From positions 2,856,158 through 2,920,157 of the forward strand of contig NZ_BLJA01000001.1 of assembly GCF_019972295.1 (NCBI RefSeq): a stretch of 64,000 bases of DNA, given 5' to 3'. Under the pieces are notes generated by a model that was not told the DNA's origin, made no database searches, and was given only the letters and a program-made list of their open reading frames with translations. The stretch is from Geobacter sp. AOG2. GTDB lineage: Bacteria; Desulfobacterota; Desulfuromonadia; Geobacterales; Pseudopelobacteraceae. The translations under genes and the position numbers were made by a program. Below, in pieces: positions 1 through 7,775 of the stretch (position 1 is its first letter; each line of letters starts with the position of its first letter).

Positions 1-774
1 CGGCGCGGTGTGCCGCTGGAGCAGAAGGCGTTCGCCATGGGGCTCCGGGTGGAACATCCCCAGGCCCTGATCGACCGTATCCAGTACGGCGGCCCGCGCC
101 ACCCAAGCCTTCCGGCGGCCGACTATGCCGTGGCCTGGAACAACGGCGCCAGCGGCCGCAGCGCCTATTCCTTCTGCATGTGCCCCGGCGGCGTGGTCAT
201 CGGCGGCGCATCCGAGGAGGGGGGCGTGGTCACCAACGGCATGAGCGGCCAGATGCGCAATGCTCCGTTCGCCAACAGCGCCCTGGTGGTGAACGTCACC
301 CCGGCCGACTTCGGCGGCGGCGACCCGTTGGCCGGGGTCAGGTTTCAACGCCATTGGGAGCGACAGGCCTTCCTGGCCGGGGGAGGCGGCTACCGCGCCC
401 CGGCCAGCAATCTGATGGGGTTCATGGGGCTGCCCGGCAAGGGCCCGCTCTCGTCCAGCTACCGTCCCGGCATCGTCGAGGCCGACCTGGGCGAGGCGCT
501 GCCGCCGTTCATCACCCGGACCCTGCGGGAAGGGATCAACGAATTCGGGCGCAAGTTGCGGGGCTTCGTCACCGCCGAGGCCGTCCTGGTGGGCATCGAG
601 TCCCGAACCTCGGCCCCGGTGCGCATTCCGCGCAATGAGCGCTATGAGTCGGTCGGGCTTGCGGGGCTGTACCCGGCGGGCGAGGGGGCCGGCTATGCCG
701 GCGGCATCATGAGCTCGGCGATTGACGGCATCAGGATAGCGGACACCATAGCAGCCCGGTTAAGAGGTTGTTGA
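1..774 (+). CDS. FAD-dependent dehydrogenase, COG2509-like (3' part only)
   Basis: The reading frame is open from the window edge, so only the C-terminal ~257 residues are present. The segment begins [20 protein letters not shown], which resembles the substrate/FAD domain of uncharacterised COG2509 FAD-dependent dehydrogenases. The end carries the usual late FAD-contact motif ([20 protein letters not shown]). A full-length relative of the same broad family lies at 61951-63231. The stop codon (772-774) falls inside a repeat element starting at 765, so the last few residues (about RGC) are encoded by the repeat. The physiological substrate of the family is unknown. Confidence 0.8.
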   Translation, partial: RRGVPLEQKAFAMGLRVEHPQALIDRIQYGGPRHPSLPAADYAVAWNNGASGRSAYSFCMCPGGVVIGGASEEGGVVTNGMSGQMRNAPFANSALVVNVTPADFGGGDPLAGVRFQRHWERQAFLAGGGGYRAPASNLMGFMGLPGKGPLSSSYRPGIVEADLGEALPPFITRTLREGINEFGRKLRGFVTAEAVLVGIESRTSAPVRIPRNERYESVGLAGLYPAGEGAGYAGGIMSSAIDGIRIADTIAARLRGC

Positions 775-885
775 AAAACAGCCATCTCGCCGCCGTCCTC
801 GAATGCCCCTTCGTGCGGCGTAGCGCTGCTACGCCTCCTTTGGGCCTTCTGCGGGTGCGACGATCTGGCTATTTTTGAACAACCT
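765..885 (+). repeat. MITE-like palindromic repeat, family 1, copy A
   Basis: This 121-bp element has imperfect terminal inverted repeats (GGTTGTTGAAAAACAGCCA at one end, TGGCTATTTTTGAACAACC at the other) and a central palindrome containing GTAGCGCTGCTAC. Near-identical copies lie at 2048-2166, 11584-11702 (inverted) and 60234-60352. It supplies the stop codon of the preceding gene. No coding capacity is apparent, consistent with a non-autonomous element. Confidence 0.85.
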
Positions 886-932
886 GAATTGCTGAGAGCT
901 TGTTTGAAAATCAAGAAGTAAAGGAGCGCCGC

Positions 933-2045
933 GTGGCAAAACAATTCGTAGCCGACATAAAGGACCGTGACCCGGTCGCCGCCGTTTTTCTGGTCAAGGA
1001 GAAGATCATGGCCATGGCCAAGAACGGCAAGCCCTATATGAACCTGCGCCTGATGGATAAGAGCGGCGATGTGGACGCCAAGATCTGGGACAACGTGGAC
1101 GCCCTGGACAAGCTCTTCGAGCGGGACGATTTCGTGCAGGTGCGCGGCAAGGCATCGGTCTATCTGAACAAGATGCAGGTGGTGGTGGCCGAGATCACCC
1201 GGATCCCCGAGGAAACGGTCAACCTGGCCGACTTTCTGCCCGAATCGCCCCGCGACAGCGGCGAGATGTGCCGGGAGCTGGATGCGGTGGTGGCCGCCAT
1301 AGCCGATCCCCACCTCAAGGCGCTCATGGAGGCGTTCCTGGCGGATGGCCCCCTCATGGCCAAGTACCGCACGGCCCCGGCCGCCAAGGGGATGCACCAT
1401 GTCTATCTGGGAGGGCTTCTGGAACACTCCCTGTCGCTCGTCAGGCTGGTGAAGACCATCGTGCCGATGTACGTGGGGATCAACGAGGACCTGCTGGTGG
1501 TGGGGGCGCTGCTGCACGACGTGGGCAAGATCCACGAGATGAGCTATGAGCGCGCCTTCGACTATACGGACGAGGGGAAGCTCCTGGGACACATCACCAT
1601 CGGCGTGGCGCTGGTGGAGGACAAGATCCGCACGGTGGAGGGATTTTCCCGGGAGCTGGCCATGCTGCTCAAACACATGCTCCTCTCCCACCACGGCCAG
1701 TACGAGTACGGTTCGCCCAAGCGCCCCAAGACCGTGGAGGCCACCATCCTCAACTATCTGGACGACATGGACTCCAAGATCAACGGCATCCAGGCCCATA
1801 TCGCCAAGGAAAGCGCCAGCAGTTCACGCTGGACCTCCCACCATCGGCTCTATGACCGTTATTTTTTCAAGGGTAACGGCATGGGCGGCGAGGAGGTGGA
1901 ACAGGAGGAGTGCGAAGAGCAGGCCCCGGAGTCGGATGAGCCGGTCATCCAGGTGGAGTCCCCTGCCCGCCCGGCGCGGCGGGAGGAAAAGCCAGGCTTT
2001 AGCAATCAGCCGTTGAAGGCCTTAGAGAACCTGGACCTGTTCTAG
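933..2045 (+). CDS. OB-fold/HD-domain protein, YhaM-like 3'-5' exoribonuclease
   Basis: The 370-aa protein has an N-terminal OB-fold nucleic-acid-binding segment (about residues 10-95, with KNGKPYMNLRLMDKSGDVDAKIWD spread over the strand pattern) and a C-terminal HD phosphohydrolase domain (about 150-310) with the metal motif LLHDVGKIHE. That arrangement matches the YhaM/CBF1 family of 3'-5' exoribonucleases. The tail after residue 320 is acidic and low-complexity. The GTG at 933 is chosen because AAGGAG sits 6 nt upstream (921-926). An in-frame start at 900 is possible but has no ribosome site. The gene is flanked on both sides by family 1 repeats. Confidence 0.82.
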   Translation: MAKQFVADIKDRDPVAAVFLVKEKIMAMAKNGKPYMNLRLMDKSGDVDAKIWDNVDALDKLFERDDFVQVRGKASVYLNKMQVVVAEITRIPEETVNLADFLPESPRDSGEMCRELDAVVAAIADPHLKALMEAFLADGPLMAKYRTAPAAKGMHHVYLGGLLEHSLSLVRLVKTIVPMYVGINEDLLVVGALLHDVGKIHEMSYERAFDYTDEGKLLGHITIGVALVEDKIRTVEGFSRELAMLLKHMLLSHHGQYEYGSPKRPKTVEATILNYLDDMDSKINGIQAHIAKESASSSRWTSHHRLYDRYFFKGNGMGGEEVEQEECEEQAPESDEPVIQVESPARPARREEKPGFSNQPLKALENLDLF

Positions 2046-2047
2046 TT

Positions 2048-2166
2048 GGTTGTTGAAAAACAGCCATCTCGCCGCCGTCCTCGAAAGCCCCTTCGTGCGG
2101 CGTAGCGCTGCTACGCCTCCTCTGGTCTTTCTGCGGGTGCGACGATCTGACTATTTTTGAACAACC
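2048..2166 (+). repeat. MITE-like palindromic repeat, family 1, copy B
   Basis: Same orientation and nearly the same sequence as copy A. It begins three bases after the stop of the HD-domain gene and ends just before the 3' end of the convergent nfo gene. It may therefore also fold as a transcript-ending hairpin between the converging genes. Confidence 0.85.
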
Positions 2167-2183
2167 AGGGTTTTCCATTGGGT

Positions 2184-3038
2184 TTATGCCCCCACCAACC
2201 CCCGCAGCACCCCCAGATTGACACTATCCATCTCTTCGTTGTCCCCCTTGGGGGTCTCCAGGATCTTGGGGATCTTCGCGAAGCGCGGGTCGTTGAGAAT
2301 GAAGCGGAAGGGGTTCAAACCAAGGGTCCCCTGACCGATGTGATCGTGCCGGTCCACGCGGGAGCCGAGCCCCTTTTTCGAGTCGTTGAAGTGGAAGCAT
2401 TGCAGGAGCCCCAGGCCGATGATGCGGTCGAACTGGGCCATGGTCTCGGCGTAACCTGCCTCTGTGGCGGTGTCGTAGCCCGCGGCAAAGGTGTGGCAGG
2501 TGTCGAAACAGATGCCGAATTTGTCCGGGAATTTCGAACCGTCGATGATGGCCTGCAACTCCTCGAAGGTCCTCCCCAGGTTGGTCCCCTGTCCCGCGGT
2601 CGTCTCCAGCAGCACCTTTCCCGTAAATTGAGGGACTTCGCGGAAGAGTTGGTCAAAGGCCTCGACCACCCGTCCCAGGCCGGCCTCGGGCGGGTCCGAC
2701 AGGTGCGAGCCGGGATGCATGACCACCTTGGCGATGCCGAGCCGGGCGCAGGTCTCCAACTCGTCACGGAAGGCGGCAAGGCTCTTGTCCCGCACGTCGC
2801 CGGGGGCCGCCGCCAGGTTGATCAGGTAGATGTCGTGGGAGATGACCTCGTGGAGGCCGGAGGCGGCGAATTTCTCCCGGAACAGGGCGGCGTCCGCCTC
2901 GCTGACCGGTTTGCCCTTCCATTGGTTCGAGTTGCGGGTAAAGATCTGCACCACGCCGCACCCGGCGGCAACGGCCCGGTCGATGGCCAGGTGCAGGCCG
3001 CCGGAGATGGACATGTGGGCACCGAGATAGTCGTTCAT
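2184..3038 (-). CDS. nfo: Deoxyribonuclease IV (apurinic/apyrimidinic endonuclease)
   Basis: The 284-aa protein matches bacterial endonuclease IV in length and motifs. It has the N-terminal GAHMSISGGLHLAI and FTRNSNQW signatures, the central metal-ligand segment KFGICFDTCHTFAAGYD and the C-terminal FHFNDSKKGLGSRVDRHDHIG containing several zinc ligands. The family cleaves the phosphodiester bond 5' to abasic sites during base excision repair, using three zinc ions. The start codon overlaps the stop of moeA (ATGA-type overlap at 3035-3038), so the two genes are translationally coupled. Confidence 0.95.
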   Translation of the reverse strand: MNDYLGAHMSISGGLHLAIDRAVAAGCGVVQIFTRNSNQWKGKPVSEADAALFREKFAASGLHEVISHDIYLINLAAAPGDVRDKSLAAFRDELETCARLGIAKVVMHPGSHLSDPPEAGLGRVVEAFDQLFREVPQFTGKVLLETTAGQGTNLGRTFEELQAIIDGSKFPDKFGICFDTCHTFAAGYDTATEAGYAETMAQFDRIIGLGLLQCFHFNDSKKGLGSRVDRHDHIGQGTLGLNPFRFILNDPRFAKIPKILETPKGDNEEMDSVNLGVLRGLVGA

Positions 3039-4261
3039 GGGGTCGCCTCCAGCAAATCGATGTGGTTCCCGTAAAAGTGGGCGTCCACCTCGTCCCCGGC
3101 GGCGAAGCGGGTGCTCTCGGCCGGCAGGACGGCGATGGCTTCGGCGTCCACCATGGTCTTGAGGATCGCGGTCTGCTGATTTCCGGCCGACGATGCGTAC
3201 CAGCGCTCGTTCTCCCGTTCCAGGCGGATGCGTATGATCTGGACCTTGCCCGGTTTCTTGCGCAACTCCTCGCGCAGCACGACCTTGAAGAACGGCCGCA
3301 GTATGCGGCGGTGTCCCTGCATCTTGAGCAGTGCCGGCCGTACGAATTCCTCGAAGGTGATCATGGTCGAGACCGGATTGCCGGGCAGCGAAAACACGGG
3401 GGTCGCACCGTGCAGGGCAAAGGCCGTCGGCCCACCCGGCTTGATGCCGACCTTCCAGAATACCTGCCGCGCCCCCAGCTCTTCGAGTATGTCCCGCACC
3501 AGGTCGCGGTCGCCGGCCGAGACGCCGGCCGAGGTGATCAGGACGTCCGCCTTCAGTCCCTCCTGCAGCTTTTCCAGGTGGCTTGCCCGCGTGTCCCGAG
3601 CAATCCCGATGATCAGCGGGATTGCTCCCGCCTCCCGCACCGCGGTTGCCAGGGACAGGGTGTTGCTGTTGATAATCTCCCCCGGTCCCGGGGTCCTGCC
3701 CAGTTCCACGAGCTCGTCCCCGGTGGAGAGGATTGCCACGGTGGGGCGGCGGTGGACCGGCACCAGCGCCATGCCGAAACCGGCCAGCATGTTCACCTCC
3801 GGGGGGCGGATGACCGAACCGGCGCGGGCGAAGGTCGCTCCCGCTTGAACATCCTCACCCCTGAAACGGATGTGCTGCCCTTTCGTGGCCGGTTCCCGCA
3901 GGGTGACCTCATGGTCGCCGTTGTCGGTTTCCTCCACCGGTACGACCGCATCGCAGCCCTCGGGGGTCGGGGCGCCGGTCATGATCCTGACGGCACACCC
4001 CGGTTCCACCCGCACGCCCTCGGCCTTGGCGCCGGCGGGCAGGAAGGCGCTCACCCGCAGTTTGCAAGGTGCGGCACCACAGTCGGCGGAGTTCACCGCA
4101 TAGCCGTCCATGGCCGAGTTGTCCCACGACGGCATGTCCCAGGGAGCAGCCATGTCCTCGGCCAATACCCGTCCGGCGGCGTCCAGCAAATGAATCCGCT
4201 CCACACCTGTGGCGGACACGGAGGACAGAATGACGTTCCGGGCCTCTTCGAATGAAACCAT
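3035..4261 (-). CDS. moeA: Molybdopterin molybdenumtransferase MoeA
   Basis: The 408-aa protein has the typical MoeA architecture: an N-terminal segment (MVSFEEARNVILSS, DMPSWDNSAMDGYAV), a MoaB/Mog-like GTP-cyclohydrolase-fold core with TGDELVELG, NSNTLSL, TSAGVSAGDRD and SLPGNPVSTM, and a C-terminal beta-barrel domain. MoeA inserts molybdate into adenylylated molybdopterin, the last step of basic molybdenum cofactor synthesis. The start at 4261 follows a strong AGGAGGGG site; a longer frame to 4342 lacks one. A 9-bp stem-loop (4294-4322) lies in the leader. First gene of a two-gene operon with nfo. Confidence 0.95.
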   Translation of the reverse strand: MVSFEEARNVILSSVSATGVERIHLLDAAGRVLAEDMAAPWDMPSWDNSAMDGYAVNSADCGAAPCKLRVSAFLPAGAKAEGVRVEPGCAVRIMTGAPTPEGCDAVVPVEETDNGDHEVTLREPATKGQHIRFRGEDVQAGATFARAGSVIRPPEVNMLAGFGMALVPVHRRPTVAILSTGDELVELGRTPGPGEIINSNTLSLATAVREAGAIPLIIGIARDTRASHLEKLQEGLKADVLITSAGVSAGDRDLVRDILEELGARQVFWKVGIKPGGPTAFALHGATPVFSLPGNPVSTMITFEEFVRPALLKMQGHRRILRPFFKVVLREELRKKPGKVQIIRIRLERENERWYASSAGNQQTAILKTMVDAEAIAVLPAESTRFAAGDEVDAHFYGNHIDLLEATP

Positions 4262-4360
4262 GCAACCCCTCCTGGTCGAAGATGGAAAACCTTCCGAATC
4301 CGTGAAGGTACCGCGGATTCGGGAACAGGATAACGGGAACATCGCAAAAACACAATATGA

Positions 4361-4388
4361 TTGCTAACCTGTTGTCTATGGGTATAAT
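4361..4388 (+). promoter_or_regulatory. Putative sigma-70 promoter for the Mce gene
   Basis: TTGCTA (4361-4366) and TATAAT (4383-4388) are separated by 16 nt and point toward the Mce gene start at 4445. The intergenic region is shared with the divergently transcribed moeA. Confidence 0.5.
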
Positions 4389-4444
4389 GGCAGATCGGAC
4401 ACACGCTGGATATGTGCCGTTACGCCACGGTAGGAGAATTACAT

Positions 4445-5494
4445 ATGGCCCTGTCCCACGAAGCAAAAGTCGGCCTGTTCTTTATCCTCAGCATCGTTCT
4501 GTTCGGGCTGATGCTGGAGTTGGGCAATCGCTGGAAGATCTTTGACCGGGGGGTTCCCTACAAGGTCTTTCTCTCCTCAACCACGGGACTCAAGCAGGGG
4601 GACTCCGTGAAACTGGCCGGGGTCGAAGTGGGGACGATCACCAAGATAGCCGTTCAGGACAGTCGGGTGCAGGTGGACTTCGAGGTGAAACCCGGAACCC
4701 GTATCAAGCAGGACACGGTGGCCAGCATCCGCATGACGAGTATGCTGGGCGGGCAATTTCTGGGGCTTTCCTTTGGTTCCCCCGCGAGCCCGGACCTCCC
4801 GCCCGGCAGCACGGTAAAAAGCACCGAAGCGTTCGGCATCGACGCCATCATGGACAATGTGGGGGGGCTGACCAAGGACGCCAAGCAGTTGATCGTCGAT
4901 CTGAACCGCAACCAGAACGAGGTCATGGGCAAGATCACCGCAATCCTGGACGAAAACCGTTCCGCGGTGAATACGTCGCTCAAGAGTATCTCCAGCATTA
5001 CCGCCAAGATCGACCGGGGGGAGGGCGCCTTGGGGATGCTGGTGAACGACAGGCAGTTGGGACGTGACATCCGCGACGTGGCCGGCAGCCTGAAAACGGT
5101 GAGCGCCCGCCTGGAACGGGGCGAAGGTACGGCCGGCAAGCTCCTGACCGATGACCGCCTCTACACCGAGGCTCTGGCCACGGTCAAGGAGATGCGCGAC
5201 GGGATGGGATCGCTGAACCGCATTGCCGCCCGCATCGACAAGGGCGAGGGAACGGCCGGTAAACTGGTCAACGATCCGGCCCTTTACGACGAGTTGAAGG
5301 ACACGGTGGCCAACCTCAAGGAGATCACCCGCAAGATCAACAGCGGCGAAGGCACCATCGGCAAGCTGGTCAATGACGACAAACTGTACCTGAACGCGAT
5401 TTCGACCCTCAAGAAGACTGAAAAGGCCATGGAAGGCTTGCAGGATACCGGTCCCATCTCGGTCATCGGCAGCGTCGTCGGCACGCTGTTCTGA
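4445..5494 (+). CDS. MlaD/Mce domain lipid-transport protein
   Basis: The 349-aa protein begins with a single N-terminal membrane segment (about residues 6-26) followed by one Mce domain (about 35-115, YKVFLSSTTGLKQGDSVKLAGVEVG). The rest is helical, with at least three repeats of a D/SGEGTxGKLxND motif spaced by about 35-40 residues. Mce proteins form hexameric periplasmic rings that shuttle phospholipids with an MlaE permease and MlaF ATPase. Neither partner is adjacent; an MlaE-type permease is encoded separately at 20861-21637. Start chosen at 4445 behind AGGAG (4432-4436). Confidence 0.88.
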   Translation: MALSHEAKVGLFFILSIVLFGLMLELGNRWKIFDRGVPYKVFLSSTTGLKQGDSVKLAGVEVGTITKIAVQDSRVQVDFEVKPGTRIKQDTVASIRMTSMLGGQFLGLSFGSPASPDLPPGSTVKSTEAFGIDAIMDNVGGLTKDAKQLIVDLNRNQNEVMGKITAILDENRSAVNTSLKSISSITAKIDRGEGALGMLVNDRQLGRDIRDVAGSLKTVSARLERGEGTAGKLLTDDRLYTEALATVKEMRDGMGSLNRIAARIDKGEGTAGKLVNDPALYDELKDTVANLKEITRKINSGEGTIGKLVNDDKLYLNAISTLKKTEKAMEGLQDTGPISVIGSVVGTLF

Positions 5495-5501
5495 GGTCCC
5501 C

Positions 5502-5671
5502 GACTCCGTGACGCCGGAATGCCGTAGCGTCCGGAAGAGTCGGGGCCTGCACGCCGCCATGTAGTACCAACTCACCCACTCGGCTGACCCTCCGCCTGAT
5601 GGTCGCAAACCCTTCAAACGCAAAGGCAGAGGCCTTTCGGACCAGCGGAGGCAAGGAGGCGTCACGGAGTC
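5502..5671 (+). repeat. MITE-like repeat, family 2, copy 1
   Basis: This roughly 170-bp element is bounded by the inverted repeat CCGTGACGCC / GGCGTCACGG. An inverted, clearly homologous copy lies at 12868-13041. Shared blocks include GGAATGCCG, GCGTCCGGAAGAG and TTCAAACGCAAAGGCAGAGG. It fills the gap between the Mce and carotenoid genes, and its right border (CAGGAG at 5671-5676) supplies the ribosome-binding site of the next gene. Confidence 0.8.
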
Positions 5672-5683
5672 AGGAGATTGTCC

Positions 5684-6565
5684 ATGTCACCCGCAACCGG
5701 TAACGGTTTTTTCGACATAGCCCTCGGCACCTTCACCATGCGCCCCTACGTGTTCGCCTTCTTCGGGGCGTATCTTCTGGCCTGCGTGCCCCACGTGGGC
5801 TGGCGCAGGACCATGGCCTTCACCGTGGTCGGCTATCTCATCGCCTTTGCCTCGGAGTGGCTCTCCATCAATACCGGTTTCCCCTACGGTTGGTACTACT
5901 ACATCGACACCACCAGCAGCAGGGAATTGTGGATTGCCGGGGTGCCGTTCTTCGACTCGCTCTCCTACGTCTTCCTGGCCTATTGCAGCTACACCACGGC
6001 GCTGTTCATCGTTTCGCCTCTCAAATCCTGGCGTTGGAACGTGGCTACCCTGGAGACGCGCGCCATCCGTCGTTCCCTGTCGGCGCTGGTCCTCGGTGCA
6101 TTCCTGCAAACCTTCCTCGATATTGTGGTCGACCCGGTGGCCCTCCAGGGACGGCGCTGGTTCCTGGGGCAGATCTACGGCTACCGGGAAAACGGCATTC
6201 ACTTCGGCGTGCCGCTCTCCAACTATTGGGGGTGGCTCTTGACCAGTTTCTGTCTGGTGGCCGCCTTCCAGGTGATCGACGCCCGCCGTTTGGACGACGC
6301 CCCCAGAGGCGTCTGCAATCTTCCGTTCCGCTCCCTCGTGGGGCCGGTCCTGTACCTCTCCGTGCTCATCTTCAATATCACCATAACCCTCCTGATCGGT
6401 GAGCGTTTCATGGCCCTGTGCGGCATCCTCATGTACAGTCTGCCCCTTGTGATCGTCATCGTCCTGGCGCTGCGGCGGGTCAACCGCTACACCAAGGACG
6501 AACTCGGCGAGCATGTGCGGGACTACCCCTGGTCCCCGGCGGCAACCACAACGAAAGGCCGCTAG
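5684..6565 (+). CDS. Carotenoid biosynthesis membrane protein (DUF422, CruF-like)
   Basis: The 293-aa protein has about seven predicted membrane helices and the motifs of the DUF422/CruF family (FASEWLSINTGFPYGWYYY, GVPFFDSLSYVFLAY, FLDIVVDPVALQGRRWFLGQIYGY, HFGVPLSNYWGW). Characterised members hydrate carotenoid end groups: CruF in cyanobacteria and Deinococcus, bisanhydrobacterioruberin hydratase in haloarchaea. No other carotenoid gene is in the window, so the exact substrate cannot be assigned. The ATG at 5684 follows CAGGAG; an upstream TTG at 5678 is too close to that site. Confidence 0.8.
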   Translation: MSPATGNGFFDIALGTFTMRPYVFAFFGAYLLACVPHVGWRRTMAFTVVGYLIAFASEWLSINTGFPYGWYYYIDTTSSRELWIAGVPFFDSLSYVFLAYCSYTTALFIVSPLKSWRWNVATLETRAIRRSLSALVLGAFLQTFLDIVVDPVALQGRRWFLGQIYGYRENGIHFGVPLSNYWGWLLTSFCLVAAFQVIDARRLDDAPRGVCNLPFRSLVGPVLYLSVLIFNITITLLIGERFMALCGILMYSLPLVIVIVLALRRVNRYTKDELGEHVRDYPWSPAATTTKGR

Positions 6566-6599
6566 AAAACCTCCCCAGAAAAAAATCTAAAAGCAATTC

Positions 6600-6740
6600 T
6601 GCCACAGAGACGCAGAGACACAGAGGAAATCACAGGTTTTTTCGAATATTCTCACATTTGGAATGGTGAAGAGAAACTTGACCGAAATGCTGTCTAACCG
6701 GCTGAAATGTTTATCTCCGTGTCTTTGTGGATCTGTGGCA
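6600..6740. repeat. Inverted-repeat element with CACAGAGAC-rich ends
   Basis: The 141-bp segment between two converging genes begins TGCCACAGAGACGCAGAGAC and ends TCTTTGTGGATCTGTGGCA. These form imperfect terminal inverted repeats of about 27 bp. The interior is AT-richer and non-coding. From memory, the CACAGAGACACAGAG motif recurs as an intergenic repeat in many environmental bacterial genomes. Confidence 0.65.
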
Positions 6741-6749
6741 AATGTTTTT

Positions 6750-7502
6750 TCAGGGTGTCAGAGACGCCAGCAATTGGGCTATGGCGTGGGAAAGGCTGTC
6801 CGCGGCGAGACGGCTGTTGCGGGCCAGACGGATGAGCTGGGGCATGATCCATGGCTTGCGCAGGATGGTGAGAGCGACCTTGTGGGGGCGGATGCGCAGG
6901 TTGCTGTCGGTGAATTCTTCCAGGGAGAAGCCCAACTCCTCGTCGGCAGGGTCGCTGACGGTGCGGAGGCCCATGAAGGGGATACCGTTCTCCGCGGCCA
7001 CGATGGCGATGGCCCCGCTCTCCATCTCCACCACCGGGCAGGGGGCGCCGGGTGGGAGTAATGCGGCGAGCAGTTTTTTGGCCGTGATCGAGGGGGTGCC
7101 GGCAAACAGGCTGGCGAACACCCGTTCACCCATCGCCGACTGCCGGGCGATAAAATTATGGGCCGCCGCGGCAATCTCCACGGGCACCTGTTGAACCACC
7201 TTGTTGGCGACGATACACAACTCCGTGCTGACGGCCACGTCGCCGACGCGCAGTCCGGCCGAGATGCCGCCGCACAACCCCGCCGAGATCAGCAAGTCCG
7301 GGCGGGATATCCCCAGCACCGCCTCTGCGGCGGCTGCGGCATTCTTGAAGCCCATGCCGGCTTCGACCAGCAGCAGGTTGTGCTCCCGTACCCGGCAGCG
7401 AAAGGCCTTCAGGCGGCCGGCCTGCGCGGGCTCCCCAGCCTCGAACGCCTTAAGGATGGCCCGCGTCTCCTCAGGCATGGCGGTGATAACGGCAATGTCC
7501 AT
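6750..7502 (-). CDS. PNP/UDP-family nucleosidase, MTA/SAH nucleosidase-like
   Basis: The 250-aa protein belongs to the purine-nucleoside phosphorylase/MTA-SAH nucleosidase superfamily: N-terminal VITAMPEETRAIL, central LLISAGLCGGISAGLRVGDV and the ligand segment PVVEMESGAIAIVA. The MES-type glutamate contacts the ribose. Members cleave MTA, SAH, 5'-deoxyadenosine or futalosine, or act as hopanoid-associated phosphorylases; the sequence alone does not separate these. SAH here is probably handled by ahcY (25629-27023), which makes MTA, 5'-deoxyadenosine or another nucleoside more likely. The ribosome site AGGAGC is 12 nt from the start, somewhat far. Confidence 0.78.
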   Translation of the reverse strand: MDIAVITAMPEETRAILKAFEAGEPAQAGRLKAFRCRVREHNLLLVEAGMGFKNAAAAAEAVLGISRPDLLISAGLCGGISAGLRVGDVAVSTELCIVANKVVQQVPVEIAAAAHNFIARQSAMGERVFASLFAGTPSITAKKLLAALLPPGAPCPVVEMESGAIAIVAAENGIPFMGLRTVSDPADEELGFSLEEFTDSNLRIRPHKVALTILRKPWIMPQLIRLARNSRLAADSLSHAIAQLLASLTP

Positions 7503-7614
7503 ATACTATGGTAGCTCCTGGCTGGACTGTACAATTATCTCCACCGTTTTTCAAAGAATAATATGAAATGCTGGACAAATGCGTCAGGCTATACTATATT
7601 TCCCGTTCATTTGC

Positions 7615-7705
7615 GGAGAGATGTCCGAGCGGTTGAAGGAGCACGCCTGGAAAGCGTGTGTACGTTAATAGCGTACCGAGGGTTCGAATCCCTCTCTCTC
7701 CGCCA
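7615..7705 (+). tRNA. tRNA-Ser(GGA)
   Basis: The 91-nt sequence folds as a class II tRNA. The acceptor stem is GGAGAGA/TCTCTCC, the anticodon stem CACGC/GCGTG encloses the loop CTGGAAA (anticodon GGA), there is a long variable arm, and the T arm GAGGG-TTCGAAT-CCCTC is intact. CCA is encoded (7703-7705). A strong terminator follows. Confidence 0.97.
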
Positions 7706-7731
7706 TATTTGCGCCTACGGTTTCCCATCAT

Positions 7732-7775
7732 AATCAAAAGCCCCCTGACTTTGCGAAGTTTGGGGGCTTTTGATT
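7732..7775. terminator. Bidirectional rho-independent terminator
   Basis: AATCAAAAGCCCCC and GGGGGCTTTTGATT form a perfect 14-bp stem around a 16-nt loop with A/T tracts on both flanks. It can end tRNA-Ser on the plus strand and the GGDEF gene on the minus strand, whose stop codon overlaps its right arm. Confidence 0.9.
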
